Source: an uncultured Psychrosphaera sp.
GTDB taxonomy: Bacteria; Pseudomonadota; Gammaproteobacteria; Enterobacterales; Alteromonadaceae
DNA: 64,000 bases
Reading direction: 5' to 3'
Assembly (NCBI RefSeq): GCF_947500655.1
Contig: NZ_CANMSK010000011.1
Span: forward strand, 1 to 64,000
Part shown: positions 39,218 to 46,620 of the stretch, piece by piece
Numbering within the stretch: the stretch's first letter is position 1
How the letters are laid out: each line of letters starts with the position of its first letter
The notes under the pieces: generated by a model
The model's database searches: none
What the model was told of the DNA's origin: nothing
What the model saw: only the letters and a program-made list of their open reading frames with translations
Position numbers and translations under genes: made by a program

Positions 39218-39286
39218 ACCGCTTTTAAAGTTTGCAATAAATTGCTGAATTTTACTAGCGGTCCACCTTAGGGCGTGTTGTTAGGC
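39213..39286 (-). other. attC-like half site (candidate C)
   Basis: On the minus strand GCCTAAC, a perfect RYYYAAC core, overlaps the TAA stop of the 39281-39748 gene and continues AACACGCCCTAAGGTGG. A stem, GGACCGCT with AGCGGTGGGAC, follows, but the expected GTTRRRY end is missing. A TGGGTG-type repeat starts there instead, so the site may be broken. Confidence 0.45.
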
Positions 39287-39748
39287 GCTTTTTACACAAG
39301 TTATATAAACGTCTGGGATACTAATTTTATCAGTACTAAAACTTAATTTTTCAAATGATATATTCGTAACTTGATAACCGTGTTCATTTAATTTTTGTTT
39401 TAATTTCTTGAATAGACTAGTTGATCTCAGTGCGTCAGTAAAAAGAGGTTTCACAAGCTTAGGTTCTTTTCTTAAATCCCCTTTCCAGTAATGAAACTTA
39501 TCAAAGTAATAATCAGCTAATTCTTTGTTAGTTTTTTCGGATGAACTTCCAATTAAACGAAGATGTAATTTATCCCTAGAAAATTCTAACACGTTAAATA
39601 TTTCATCAAGAGTATTTGCGTTATCTGAATATAAACTTAACTCCATACTAGGAACAGCACCATAGCGATTAAAACTATTCAGTTTAAATTCTGTCCCAAA
39701 ACTAATCGACGTAAAAATAAAAAGAACAAACACAATTAGTGATTTAAT
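39281..39748 (-). CDS. Secreted protein with an apparent ATT start codon
   Basis: From a GTG at 39733 the protein would lack the charged part of a signal peptide. Five codons further upstream, ATT at 39748-39746 gives IKSLIVFVLFIFTSISFGTE, a perfect signal sequence if ATT is read as Met, and AAGGAG lies 7 bases before it. No ATG, GTG or TTG exists between them. The mature protein (about 137 residues) is basic, with a pattern KLHLRLIGSSSEKTNKELAD that recalls OmpA-like or SH3-like periplasmic folds, but I do not recognise it. An attC-like core overlaps the stop codon, and a second ends about 20 bases before the start. Confidence 0.6.
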   Translation of the reverse strand: MKSLIVFVLFIFTSISFGTEFKLNSFNRYGAVPSMELSLYSDNANTLDEIFNVLEFSRDKLHLRLIGSSSEKTNKELADYYFDKFHYWKGDLRKEPKLVKPLFTDALRSTSLFKKLKQKLNEHGYQVTNISFEKLSFSTDKISIPDVYITCVKSA

Positions 39749-39767
39749 AACTCATCTCCTTTTAAGC

Positions 39768-39866
39768 GTCTAACGCCTGAATGATGTGTGAGCTAGTTTG
39801 GCAGTTTTATTGCGTCGTTTGCAACTAAAAATGACAAACTAAAGTGAATCACTATTCATTCTCTTA
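39768..39866 (-). other. attC-like recombination site (candidate D)
   Basis: It begins directly at the stop of the aspartic-protease-like gene and ends, on the minus strand, with CATTCAGGCGTTAGACGC. This holds a perfect GTTAGAC core. A stem TTAGTTTGTCA with TGCCAAACTAG lies inside, and the GAATG near the left end pairs with CATTC near the right. Location between two ORFs and size (99 bases) fit a cassette attC. The left core is degenerate. Confidence 0.5.
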
Positions 39867-40805
39867 TTATATGCCATTTTCAACCAAAACCTTCTCGTTG
39901 GGATAGTCCACAATTATTCTTAAATACTGTAATGCAGACCCTCCTAATGCTCCATCTATCCTTCTATCCATCATCGAAGACATAAATTGGTGAAAATTAT
40001 GATCAGCTCTTCTAGTAAACCAAACTGGGCCAACTACTTTACCGGCAATTGTTAACATTGGAACCCGAATCATTGACTGTTTTGATAACTTGCATGCCCC
40101 ATCAATGACAGTCCATTCAGGGTGATTTTTTACCCATGAATCGAATACAGACCCAACAATAAAGGATGTTGCAACTTGTTCACCTGATAAATTTAGTTGC
40201 CTTTTGGCTTCTTTCGATGGCCAAGCAGACGCACCTGTATCCAGCAACATTGGGATTGTTTTATCTTCCACAGAGATATCTATACTTGGAAAAGCCATTG
40301 TATAATTGCCAGCCTGATCCTTTTGAAAACCCAGTGGCGCGGTTGTGAATTTATCACTAATTGGAGCTTTGGGTAAAACTGTGATGCTTTTATTTGGATA
40401 ATTGAAATCGATAACCTTTTCGGCATGCCATCGACCTCCTAAAGTTCCATCGCTATTTTTTGTTTTATTCAGTTCTTGCTGTGGTACTACTTGCAACTGA
40501 CCTGCCCACCAGTTATTTTTTCCTGCTTTAGGTATCGACGCACTTTCTTGAAACAAAGGCATATCTGTAACTTCGATAATTCCGTTTTCCGTTTGCCTAT
40601 TTTCAATAGTCCACTGATATTTATCACTAAGCTCTTTTGAAATGGCATTCCATCCCCCACCAGTATCAGTGAAGAATGTAACTGTTTTGCCATCTTTGAG
40701 TTTTGGAATTAAATAAATTAAATTATTTTCAAATTTACTCGGTAGCTCTTCGGATATGGATATAGAAGAAATAAAAAGAAACAAAGTGAATACTAATATT
40801 TTCAA
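39867..40805 (-). CDS. Secreted two-lobed aspartic-protease-like protein
   Basis: A 312-residue protein with a signal peptide (MKILVFTLFLFISSISISEE). Two DTG motifs are present: FFTDTGGG at D47 and MLLDTGAS at D189. Each is followed by a matching lobe end, DGTLGGRWHAEKVIDFNYP at 119 and DGALGGSALQYLRIIVDYP at 284. This is a tandem pair of retropepsin-like halves, the layout of pepsin, which needs one Asp from each lobe. It starts at TTG 40805 with AGGA 9 bases upstream. It should act in the periplasm or outside the cell. Activity is not proven, since the first motif has Gly-Gly where Ser/Thr is usual. It is a cassette-like unit, with an attC-like site at its 3' end. Confidence 0.72.
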   Translation of the reverse strand: MKILVFTLFLFISSISISEELPSKFENNLIYLIPKLKDGKTVTFFTDTGGGWNAISKELSDKYQWTIENRQTENGIIEVTDMPLFQESASIPKAGKNNWWAGQLQVVPQQELNKTKNSDGTLGGRWHAEKVIDFNYPNKSITVLPKAPISDKFTTAPLGFQKDQAGNYTMAFPSIDISVEDKTIPMLLDTGASAWPSKEAKRQLNLSGEQVATSFIVGSVFDSWVKNHPEWTVIDGACKLSKQSMIRVPMLTIAGKVVGPVWFTRRADHNFHQFMSSMMDRRIDGALGGSALQYLRIIVDYPNEKVLVENGI

Positions 40806-40827
40806 AACAGACCATCCTATGGCTTAT

Positions 40828-41088
40828 AACGAGGCTTTAGAATTTCTCATTCTCAGCCAATCTTTTTAAATAAAAACCACAATATTTCACATTCTTCTAA
40901 GATTCAATAACTTATTCTATTTTCAATAATAGTTTTGGTTACATTGCGTTTAAAGTGGATTTATAGAGCTAGTTGATGAAGTGCAGCTTGATGTAGGTAT
41001 AAAGGCTTAACTCTTGGCCTAATGTAAACTATTTCTTAACTTCTGTATGTTAAACAAATAACGTGGATATCCACTCTAATTCAGATTG
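40828..41088. repeat. 261-bp direct repeat, copy 1
   Basis: It is nearly identical to 41676-41936, with about ten differences by eye and the same length. It contains the palindrome GTGGATATCCAC and no gene. After 41088 a 66-base segment with a motif A copy interrupts the match, which then resumes at 41155. Confidence 0.9.
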
Positions 41089-41094
41089 GAGAAT

Positions 41095-41117
41095 AACATT
41101 GCCACCCACTTTAAATT
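41095..41117 (-). repeat. Motif A copy inside the 66-base insertion
   Basis: AACATTGCCACCCACTTTAA, the TGGGTG-type repeat on the minus strand, lies within an insertion flanked by an 11-base direct repeat, AATTCAGATTG (41078-41088 and 41144-41154). Confidence 0.6.
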
Positions 41118-41192
41118 AAGTCACAGGTATTTGTAAATGTAGAAATTCAGATTGTTAATTTATCTTGGTATGTTTTGAATTGTAGAGGAGAT

Positions 41193-41216
41193 AACATTGC
41201 TACCCACTTTAAATTT
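41193..41216 (-). repeat. Motif A copy next to the lipoprotein stop
   Basis: AACATTGCTACCCACTTTAA differs from the copy at 41095 by one base over this stretch and reaches the stop codon of the 41216-41644 gene. Confidence 0.6.
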
Positions 41217-41644
41217 TACTTTTCCAATGTTTTATCTTTTGAATCCAAAATATTCAATTCACAGGTTCGTCCTTGAAGCGAGTATATTAGTTTTGAAGCA
41301 TTAGCTGGGATATACGCTAAAATGCCACACGTAGAAAAAGACGGATAACCATGTGCTACACTGTAGAAATGAATTAGATAATTTTGGGTGCTATCTAATA
41401 ATAGATTTCCTTTTGGTTCATCCGCAGTTAATCTGTACAACCCTATATCCTCCGCCCTATTAATGTCCGCCATCTTTACATCTCCAGAATAGATAATTAT
41501 CATAAGAGTATCATCAAGAAAGATAACGTGTTTTTGGAGCCCTTCAGCGGCAACAGATACTTCATGAACGGGTCCCTTTACTATTGGAGGCATTTTAGCT
41601 GCGCAGCCAGTTAAAAGAAGGATGGGTAAAATCATATATTTCAT
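41216..41644 (-). CDS. Small lipoprotein, unknown function
   Basis: A 142-residue protein with a lipobox LLTGC (MKYMILPILLLTGCAAKMPP). After Cys14 it should be lipid-anchored on a periplasmic face. The rest contains a hydrophobic strand pattern (KHVIFLDDTLMIIIYSGDVK) and two more cysteines that could form a disulfide (CGILAYI and CELNIL). The family is not recognised. It lies between the two 261-bp repeats and may have been duplicated or moved with them. Confidence 0.6.
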   Translation of the reverse strand: MKYMILPILLLTGCAAKMPPIVKGPVHEVSVAAEGLQKHVIFLDDTLMIIIYSGDVKMADINRAEDIGLYRLTADEPKGNLLLDSTQNYLIHFYSVAHGYPSFSTCGILAYIPANASKLIYSLQGRTCELNILDSKDKTLEK

Positions 41645-41675
41645 TATGTATACTCATGTTTATTAGTGGAAAGCT

Positions 41676-41936
41676 AACAAGGTTGTAGAATTTCTCATTC
41701 TCAGCCAATATCTTTAAATAAAAACCACAATATTTCACACTCCTCTAAGATTCAATAACTTATTCTATTTTCAATAATAGTTTTGGTTACATTGCGTTTA
41801 AAGTGGATTTATAGAGCTAGTTGATGAAGTGTAGCTTGATGTAGGTATAAAGGCTTAACTCTTGGCCTAATGTAAACTATTTCTTAACTTCTGTATGTTA
41901 AACAAATAACGTGGATATCCACTCTAATTCAGATTG
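41676..41936. repeat. 261-bp direct repeat, copy 2
   Basis: This is the partner of 40828-41088 in the same orientation. The match continues past 41936 for about 45 bases (TTAATTTATCTTGGTAT) to the part of copy 1 that lies beyond its insertion. It lies between the lipoprotein gene and the transposase gene. Confidence 0.9.
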
Positions 41937-42104
41937 TTAATTTATCTTGGTATATTTTGGATTTTAGAGTTGATCACCAATTTGAATTGAAGTGTTGGGC
42001 TGCTTTGAGTTTTTTTGATTAAACGCTAGATACATAGATAGTTCAGAGCTTTTGATTGAGTTTTCTGATTAAGTTATTTTTGTTTAGTTACGTTATCTAT
42101 GACT

Positions 42105-43139
42105 TTAAGCTAACAATCTTCTACAACTTGATAAGTTTGGTCGTCGTTTTAGTTGTAAGTTCTCACTGAAGTTTTGCAATACATGCTCATTACCTACTGC
42201 ACCATGGAATACTTTGGTGAATTGCTTGCTCATAATTAACCAGTTGTCAGGCTCTATGTTTAGCCTATCCAGTAGAGTTGGTAAGTTGTTGTCTATATGC
42301 CCTGCTTTGTCTTCTCTTATGCAACGTCCTGTTACTTCTACTAATTCTATGTATTCTTTTAATTCAAAAGGAATACCATCAGGCATGTCTTTTCTTGGGT
42401 TACCTACAAATGGTTTTAATGTGTTTGGTTGTTGATTGTGGTCTTGTTCATGGTTAAGAACATGATGAATGCGTTGTCTTATGCTGGTGTAGTTTGAGGT
42501 TTCTGGTGTGGTTGCCATTTTTGCTCTTACTGGGTTTAAATCTACATACGCCATACAGGCAAGTAAAGCTGACTTATCTAGCAAGGCTTGGCATTTGAAT
42601 CTGCCTTCCCAGAAACGTCCTGTGCAGTTATCTTCTTTATTGGCTTGTCTTGCTATACCTTCATTTAATACTCGCATAAACCAACTTATGTCCATTAGGC
42701 GTTTTCTGTAAATAACCGTGGTTTGCTCTATGGCTAGAAGCTCTGATTCAGTTAAAGGTAATGACTCTGTTAAAAACTCTGCATTTAAATCAGATGATTC
42801 ATTTATTTTAGATAAGTATTTTTGTGTCAGTAATGTGCCTTTAAATATCTTATGCCAGCGAGTTAAAACCTCCGTTGTATTCCAACTAAGCGCTTGTTGT
42901 TGGTTAATATGTAAAACAAGGTGAGTGTGGTTGCTCATAACTGCATAAGCACATACTTCAATCGCGAAAATATAGGGTAGCTGTTCTATTTTATCTTCTA
43001 CCCATTGTCTTCTGTGCTCATAAGATTGATGGGTTTGTTTATCTTCACCACATAAAAACGCCCTACGGACACACCTTGAAATACAATGATAATAAGGCGT
43101 ATCCGATAAGCTAATTTGAAATTCTCTTGGTCTAGGCAT
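42105..43139 (-). CDS. REP-associated tyrosine transposase-like protein (RAYT), long form
   Basis: A 344-residue Y1/IS200-like transposase of the RAYT group. The HUH motif is in YAVMSNHTHLVLH, and RFWEGRFKCQALLD plus MAYVDLNPVRA are RAYT signatures. Family members cut and join single-stranded DNA at short palindromic repeats. I do not see a clear catalytic tyrosine at the usual place (SWFMRVLNEGIARQANKED), so activity is uncertain, though this subgroup often looks like this. ATG 43139 is preferred to the GTG one codon earlier. The motif A repeats scattered around it are the likely substrate family (inference). Confidence 0.85.
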   Translation of the reverse strand: MPRPREFQISLSDTPYYHCISRCVRRAFLCGEDKQTHQSYEHRRQWVEDKIEQLPYIFAIEVCAYAVMSNHTHLVLHINQQQALSWNTTEVLTRWHKIFKGTLLTQKYLSKINESSDLNAEFLTESLPLTESELLAIEQTTVIYRKRLMDISWFMRVLNEGIARQANKEDNCTGRFWEGRFKCQALLDKSALLACMAYVDLNPVRAKMATTPETSNYTSIRQRIHHVLNHEQDHNQQPNTLKPFVGNPRKDMPDGIPFELKEYIELVEVTGRCIREDKAGHIDNNLPTLLDRLNIEPDNWLIMSKQFTKVFHGAVGNEHVLQNFSENLQLKRRPNLSSCRRLLA

Positions 43140-43204
43140 CACAAAACACTCAACGTATCAATATGGGTACAACTGAGTTTAGTGCAGTTCAAATAACTGT
43201 CAAA

Positions 43205-43225
43205 TTAAAATGGGTGGCCTTGTTA
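43205..43225 (+). repeat. Motif A copy upstream of the RAYT gene
   Basis: TTAAAATGGGTGGCCTTGTT lies about 65 bases before the RAYT start. Confidence 0.5.
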
Positions 43226-43386
43226 AAATACATTGTTAAAATATGAGTTGTTGAAGAAATACTACAGCTGTGATTTTTAAATTTGATTGTTATTTTAGTG
43301 TATTAAAGATCGCACGATTTAATTAAATTGACCATTTTGTGCAATAAACTATAATCTTAATGTTATTCCAAATTTGGAGATTAAAT

Positions 43387-43629
43387 ATGGATACATTAAC
43401 AGCAAATGATGCGAAGCGTAATTTTGGTGAATTACTACTTAACGCGCAACGTGAACCAATAAAGATAAGTAAAAATGGTAAAGACGCCGCTATCGTAATA
43501 TCCATAAAAGACTATGAAGCACTAGAAGCTATGAAAGTTGAGTACCTTAAACATTGCTTTGAGTCTGCAAAACAGGACTTGGCGCAAAATGATGTTGTTG
43601 GTGGTGAAGATTTCTTAAATGCTTTGTGA
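43387..43629 (+). CDS. Phd/YefM-family antitoxin
   Basis: An 80-residue protein with the Phd/YefM pattern: TLTANDAKRNFGELLLNAQ, then EPIKISKNGKDAAIVISIKD, which forms the dimer and operator-binding core, and a flexible C-terminus that would cap the toxin. ATG 43387 follows GGAGATTAAAT; the longer frame from 43360 adds nine residues without a ribosome binding site. The toxin gene begins 18 bases later, so they form an operon normally repressed by the complex. Confidence 0.9.
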   Translation: MDTLTANDAKRNFGELLLNAQREPIKISKNGKDAAIVISIKDYEALEAMKVEYLKHCFESAKQDLAQNDVVGGEDFLNAL

Positions 43630-43647
43630 GCTTACTATGTGTAATCT

Positions 43648-43947
43648 ATGATGCAAAATAACAATTACAAAGTAAGTAAATTAGCTCAAGCTCATTTACG
43701 AAAAATTAAAAACTATACCGTTAGCAACTATTCTGAAAATCAGTGGCGTATATACAAAGAAACATTGCTAACCGGTTTTCAGATACTTGCTGATAATCCA
43801 GCTATTGGTAAGAATTGCGATGATATTTACCCAAGTGGTTTTTATTTTCATATTGGTGAACATACGACTTATTATACAAAAGAAAACTGCTTCATTTTGA
43901 TTGTTGCTGTACTTGGACAGTCACAACTTCCACAAAACCATTTATAA
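43648..43947 (+). CDS. ParE/RelE-family toxin
   Basis: A 99-residue toxin following its antitoxin. It has the ParE pattern: KVSKLAQAHLRKIKNYTVSN, LTGFQILADNPAIGKNCDDI, then HIGEHTTYYTKENCFILIV and the end VLGQSQLPQNHL. ParE toxins inhibit DNA gyrase and RelE toxins cleave mRNA. The C-terminal form is closer to ParE. Phd-type antitoxin with ParE-type toxin is a common pairing and probably stabilises this accessory region. Confidence 0.88.
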   Translation: MMQNNNYKVSKLAQAHLRKIKNYTVSNYSENQWRIYKETLLTGFQILADNPAIGKNCDDIYPSGFYFHIGEHTTYYTKENCFILIVAVLGQSQLPQNHL

Positions 43948-44002
43948 AATGCAAAATTATTCATCGTATAGAAAACGAATATGCTGACTCTATAAATAAC
44001 TA

Positions 44003-44022
44003 AGCCACCCACTTTTTAAATT
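44003..44022 (-). repeat. Motif A copy
   Basis: AGCCACCCACTTTTTAAATT on the plus strand is the TGGGTG repeat on minus, with two extra Ts. It lies 56 bases after the toxin gene. Confidence 0.55.
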
Positions 44023-44100
44023 ATAAATTTAGGTAGCTCGTTATTTTATTCAATAACTATTCACTGAATAATATTAACAAGCTTAAATGCTTCCAAAAAT

Positions 44101-44121
44101 TGAGATGGGTGCCTCTTTTAG
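44101..44121 (+). repeat. Motif A copy
   Basis: TGAGATGGGTGCCTCTTTTA is a plus-oriented variant near the 3' end of the lipoprotein gene. It faces the copy at 44003. Confidence 0.45.
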
Positions 44122-44182
44122 TTCTTTAGTTCTTCCGGCAACGACAATGCTGTGAAATTTACGAAAACGCTTATTTTATCTT

Positions 44183-44956
44183 TTATTTGTCTTTCATCCG
44201 GCTGTAATTAGAAGCTTGAATTGAACTTAAGCGAACAAAGTTATCATAATCGATAAACTTAATAAGCTCATGCTTTTCATATTCACCTTTTTTATAAGAC
44301 AAAAAATAGGTTGATTCATTGAGATCGAATGTGAAAAAATCAAACGGCATACCAAGAGTTCCTCCCTCAACAAGATCTTTATGAGTATGTACACCATCAG
44401 AGTCTTCGCCAAATATCAGATTATTATTAAACATAACCCTATAATCACCTTCCCAAGTACCAGTCAAAAACTTTCGATCGACATCAAAGCCTAATTTAGA
44501 TTTGGTTTGTACTCTAAACGCTTTAGTATCAGAACCTACGAGTTGAATAGTATTATCATCAATAATAGTAAATTTCATCTGTTTTTCATTTTCTGGAGTA
44601 AAGCTGAAATAACCATCACCCTTCTCGATTGTAATGGGAGATATTGCCGTTTTTGTACCTTCGTTTTCTGAGCCCCAAGCAGAAATATAAATATTATTTT
44701 CAATAACGAATACATCGAAAAAAGTTATATCTAGCTCTTTATTTAAATGCTCTTTGATAAAATCATCGGTAAAAAAATCAGCCTTATCATGACTATCCCT
44801 ATAACTAGACATTTCATTAAACATTTCGCTGTAAACTTTATCGTAATCATAAAATGTCCAAACACCATTTATCTCGAAGCCATTATTTTTACCTGTGCAG
44901 GAAAATAAAAAAATGGACAATATTATTATCAGTGAAACTTTTAAAATATTTATCAT
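44183..44956 (-). CDS. Lipoprotein of unknown function
   Basis: A 257-residue protein with a lipobox in IFLFSCTGKNN, so Cys20 should be lipidated. The mature part looks like two beta-rich lipocalin-type segments, each starting with a GVWTFYDYDK or GTWEGDYRVM strand, which is common in small-ligand or stress lipoproteins. I do not recognise the family. AAGAAGAG lies 6 bases before ATG 44956. It lies between motif A copies at 44101 and 45019, which may have moved with it. Confidence 0.65.
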   Translation of the reverse strand: MINILKVSLIIILSIFLFSCTGKNNGFEINGVWTFYDYDKVYSEMFNEMSSYRDSHDKADFFTDDFIKEHLNKELDITFFDVFVIENNIYISAWGSENEGTKTAISPITIEKGDGYFSFTPENEKQMKFTIIDDNTIQLVGSDTKAFRVQTKSKLGFDVDRKFLTGTWEGDYRVMFNNNLIFGEDSDGVHTHKDLVEGGTLGMPFDFFTFDLNESTYFLSYKKGEYEKHELIKFIDYDNFVRLSSIQASNYSRMKDK

Positions 44957-45018
44957 ATAGAACTCTTCTTAATAGTTATTTATATCTTTTTTATGCTCAC
45001 TAATACAAAGTACAGAGC

Positions 45019-45035
45019 AGCCACCCACTTTAAAT
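45019..45035 (-). repeat. Motif A copy
   Basis: AGCCACCCACTTTAAAT lies about 60 bases before the start of the lipoprotein gene and is the rightmost copy found. Confidence 0.6.
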
Positions 45036-45143
45036 GCAACTAACAGACTTTGAATCTGGCACTTCAAAAAATGGTCAAATTGAAGTGATTGCATGTTTTA
45101 TTTTTCATTAATAACAATCATTTAATCATTGCAGCAACTCTTT

Positions 45144-45626
45144 TTATTCTTTGGTTGGATCTGCATACCAAATGAAGCGTTGGGTCTTGGTTATAACCGA
45201 GCCGACTAATTGTCCGTTGATTAATTTTACTTTATGCAATGGAGCCCATGAATCATTGTGTTTTGTGGTGCCACAGGTGAGTAACAATAGTTCGTTACCG
45301 TTATTAATTAATTGGGCTAATGAGAAATCACATTGGTGATCAAACTGGTCTATGTACTTCCCTTTTATTTGAACATTCGCCTGGCTGTTTTTTTCATGTT
45401 TTTTTTCGCTATCTTCGGTGGTTAACTGAAAAGACGCTGGGTATTTAATTTCACTAAAATAATTATCTGGGAAGTCGACTTTTGTTACTGTCCAGTTACC
45501 TATAAAGACACTTTGTTTAGCTGTTGGTTTGTTTGATTCAGAATCCGCAGAAGCAGCCATACTAAGTAAAAATAGTGTTAAAAAAAGAAATGAAATCGAT
45601 ATGTTAGATAAGGTTGTATTTTTCAT
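45144..45626 (-). CDS. Secreted small protein, unknown function
   Basis: About 160 residues with a signal peptide (FLFLTLFLLSMAASADSE). ATG 45626 is preferred to 45638 because AAGG lies at a normal distance before it. The mature part includes SVFIGNWTVTKVDFPDNYF and a pair of cysteines, one in QCDFSLAQL and one in LLLTCGTTK, that could form a disulfide. It looks like a small beta-barrel periplasmic protein. The family is not recognised. Confidence 0.6.
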   Translation of the reverse strand: MKNTTLSNISISFLFLTLFLLSMAASADSESNKPTAKQSVFIGNWTVTKVDFPDNYFSEIKYPASFQLTTEDSEKKHEKNSQANVQIKGKYIDQFDHQCDFSLAQLINNGNELLLLTCGTTKHNDSWAPLHKVKLINGQLVGSVITKTQRFIWYADPTKE

Positions 45627-45770
45627 TGTGTAGTTCATCCTTTTCCTGTCCTTTGTTTCTCTTTGTCATCTTTACGTTAGCTAATCTTTTCTTGTCTGAA
45701 CCTTTGTATAAATGTTTATTGTTATTAGCCTAGATTTGATAACAAAGGTCTGAAAATGTGCAGCAATAAG

Positions 45771-46079
45771 CTAGATGGTTTTAACGTAAAAATAGCCAAT
45801 AAGAGCGACGCTTGCATATAAAAGTGTTTTTAATGACGTTAGCCAATTGTGCTTAATGTTAAATAACGTAACTGCAATTGCGGATATAAAGGCACAACAC
45901 CAAGTAATAACAATCACAAAAGCAAACAGTAAATCTATTACATCGCCTAATCCATAGGCCTCTTCTGGTGCTACAGGTATATGTGGATATATTTGAGATC
46001 GATACACTAATCCGCTGAAGGCAAAAATGTGAATAAAAACCGCGCTAAATGTTAATAGTTTATCGAACTTTGATTCCAT
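45771..46079 (-). CDS. Small membrane protein, unknown function
   Basis: A 102-residue protein with three hydrophobic segments (LLTFSAVFIHIFAFSGLVY, IDLLFAFVIVITWCCAFISA and LLYASVALIGYFYVKTI). It has no recognised family. GGAG lies 11-12 bases before ATG 46079. Confidence 0.55.
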   Translation of the reverse strand: MESKFDKLLTFSAVFIHIFAFSGLVYRSQIYPHIPVAPEEAYGLGDVIDLLFAFVIVITWCCAFISAIAVTLFNIKHNWLTSLKTLLYASVALIGYFYVKTI

Positions 46080-46159
46080 TTATAAAATTACTCCAAGGTG
46101 TATCCATAAAAGCTTAAACCTTAGCTGGTTTAATTTACGTTTAAACAATAGCTGTGTGT

Positions 46160-46591
46160 TTAATTATTGTTCTTATTTGAATCTTTGAATGGGTCTGCAG
46201 CTTTAACTTGTAGCAGTTCTTCTTCGGTTAACATTTTGTAATCTCTTGGATAAGGCCAGCCGTAACCCCATCTAAATGGTGTTGGTAAATATGGATTACC
46301 ACCTACTATTACACCAGCGAGCATAAGCTCTGCTATTTTGGGTTGCCCTACTTTAGCAACACAGTTTTTCAGTTCTTTGTCTGCGATGTCTTTTTGTTCG
46401 GCTGTACCACCTTGCCAATACGCGTAGTCGTGTGCGGTACAACACGCTAACCATAAATCTTTGTGTTCAAGTGTTCCGTCGGGGAAAATACTGCAACCGT
46501 CTGATGTAAACGGTTTGATTTTTTCAACATCTGCACTGTTTGATGTAAATGATATTATTAACAAAAAGACGAACGTTAACGTAATACGCAT
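46160..46591 (-). CDS. Secreted phospholipase A2-like protein
   Basis: A 143-residue protein with a signal peptide (MRITLTFVFLLIISFTSNSA) and a short conserved core FTSDGCSIFPDGTLEHKDLW followed by ACCTAHDYAYWQGGT. The CCxxHDxAY motif is that of the phospholipase A2 active-site helix (His-Asp), and the Gly/Asp-rich stretch before it could be the calcium loop. Bacterial proteins of this short type are known but poorly characterised. It would act in the periplasm or outside. Enzymatic activity is inferred from the motif only. Confidence 0.6.
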   Translation of the reverse strand: MRITLTFVFLLIISFTSNSADVEKIKPFTSDGCSIFPDGTLEHKDLWLACCTAHDYAYWQGGTAEQKDIADKELKNCVAKVGQPKIAELMLAGVIVGGNPYLPTPFRWGYGWPYPRDYKMLTEEELLQVKAADPFKDSNKNNN

Positions 46592-46620
46592 GTTATTTTA
46601 CAACCTAAAATTGATACAAC

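Noticed and set aside
35420..42100. Integron integrase
   Set aside because: No tyrosine-recombinase reading frame was found in this stretch, so a complete integron is not claimed.
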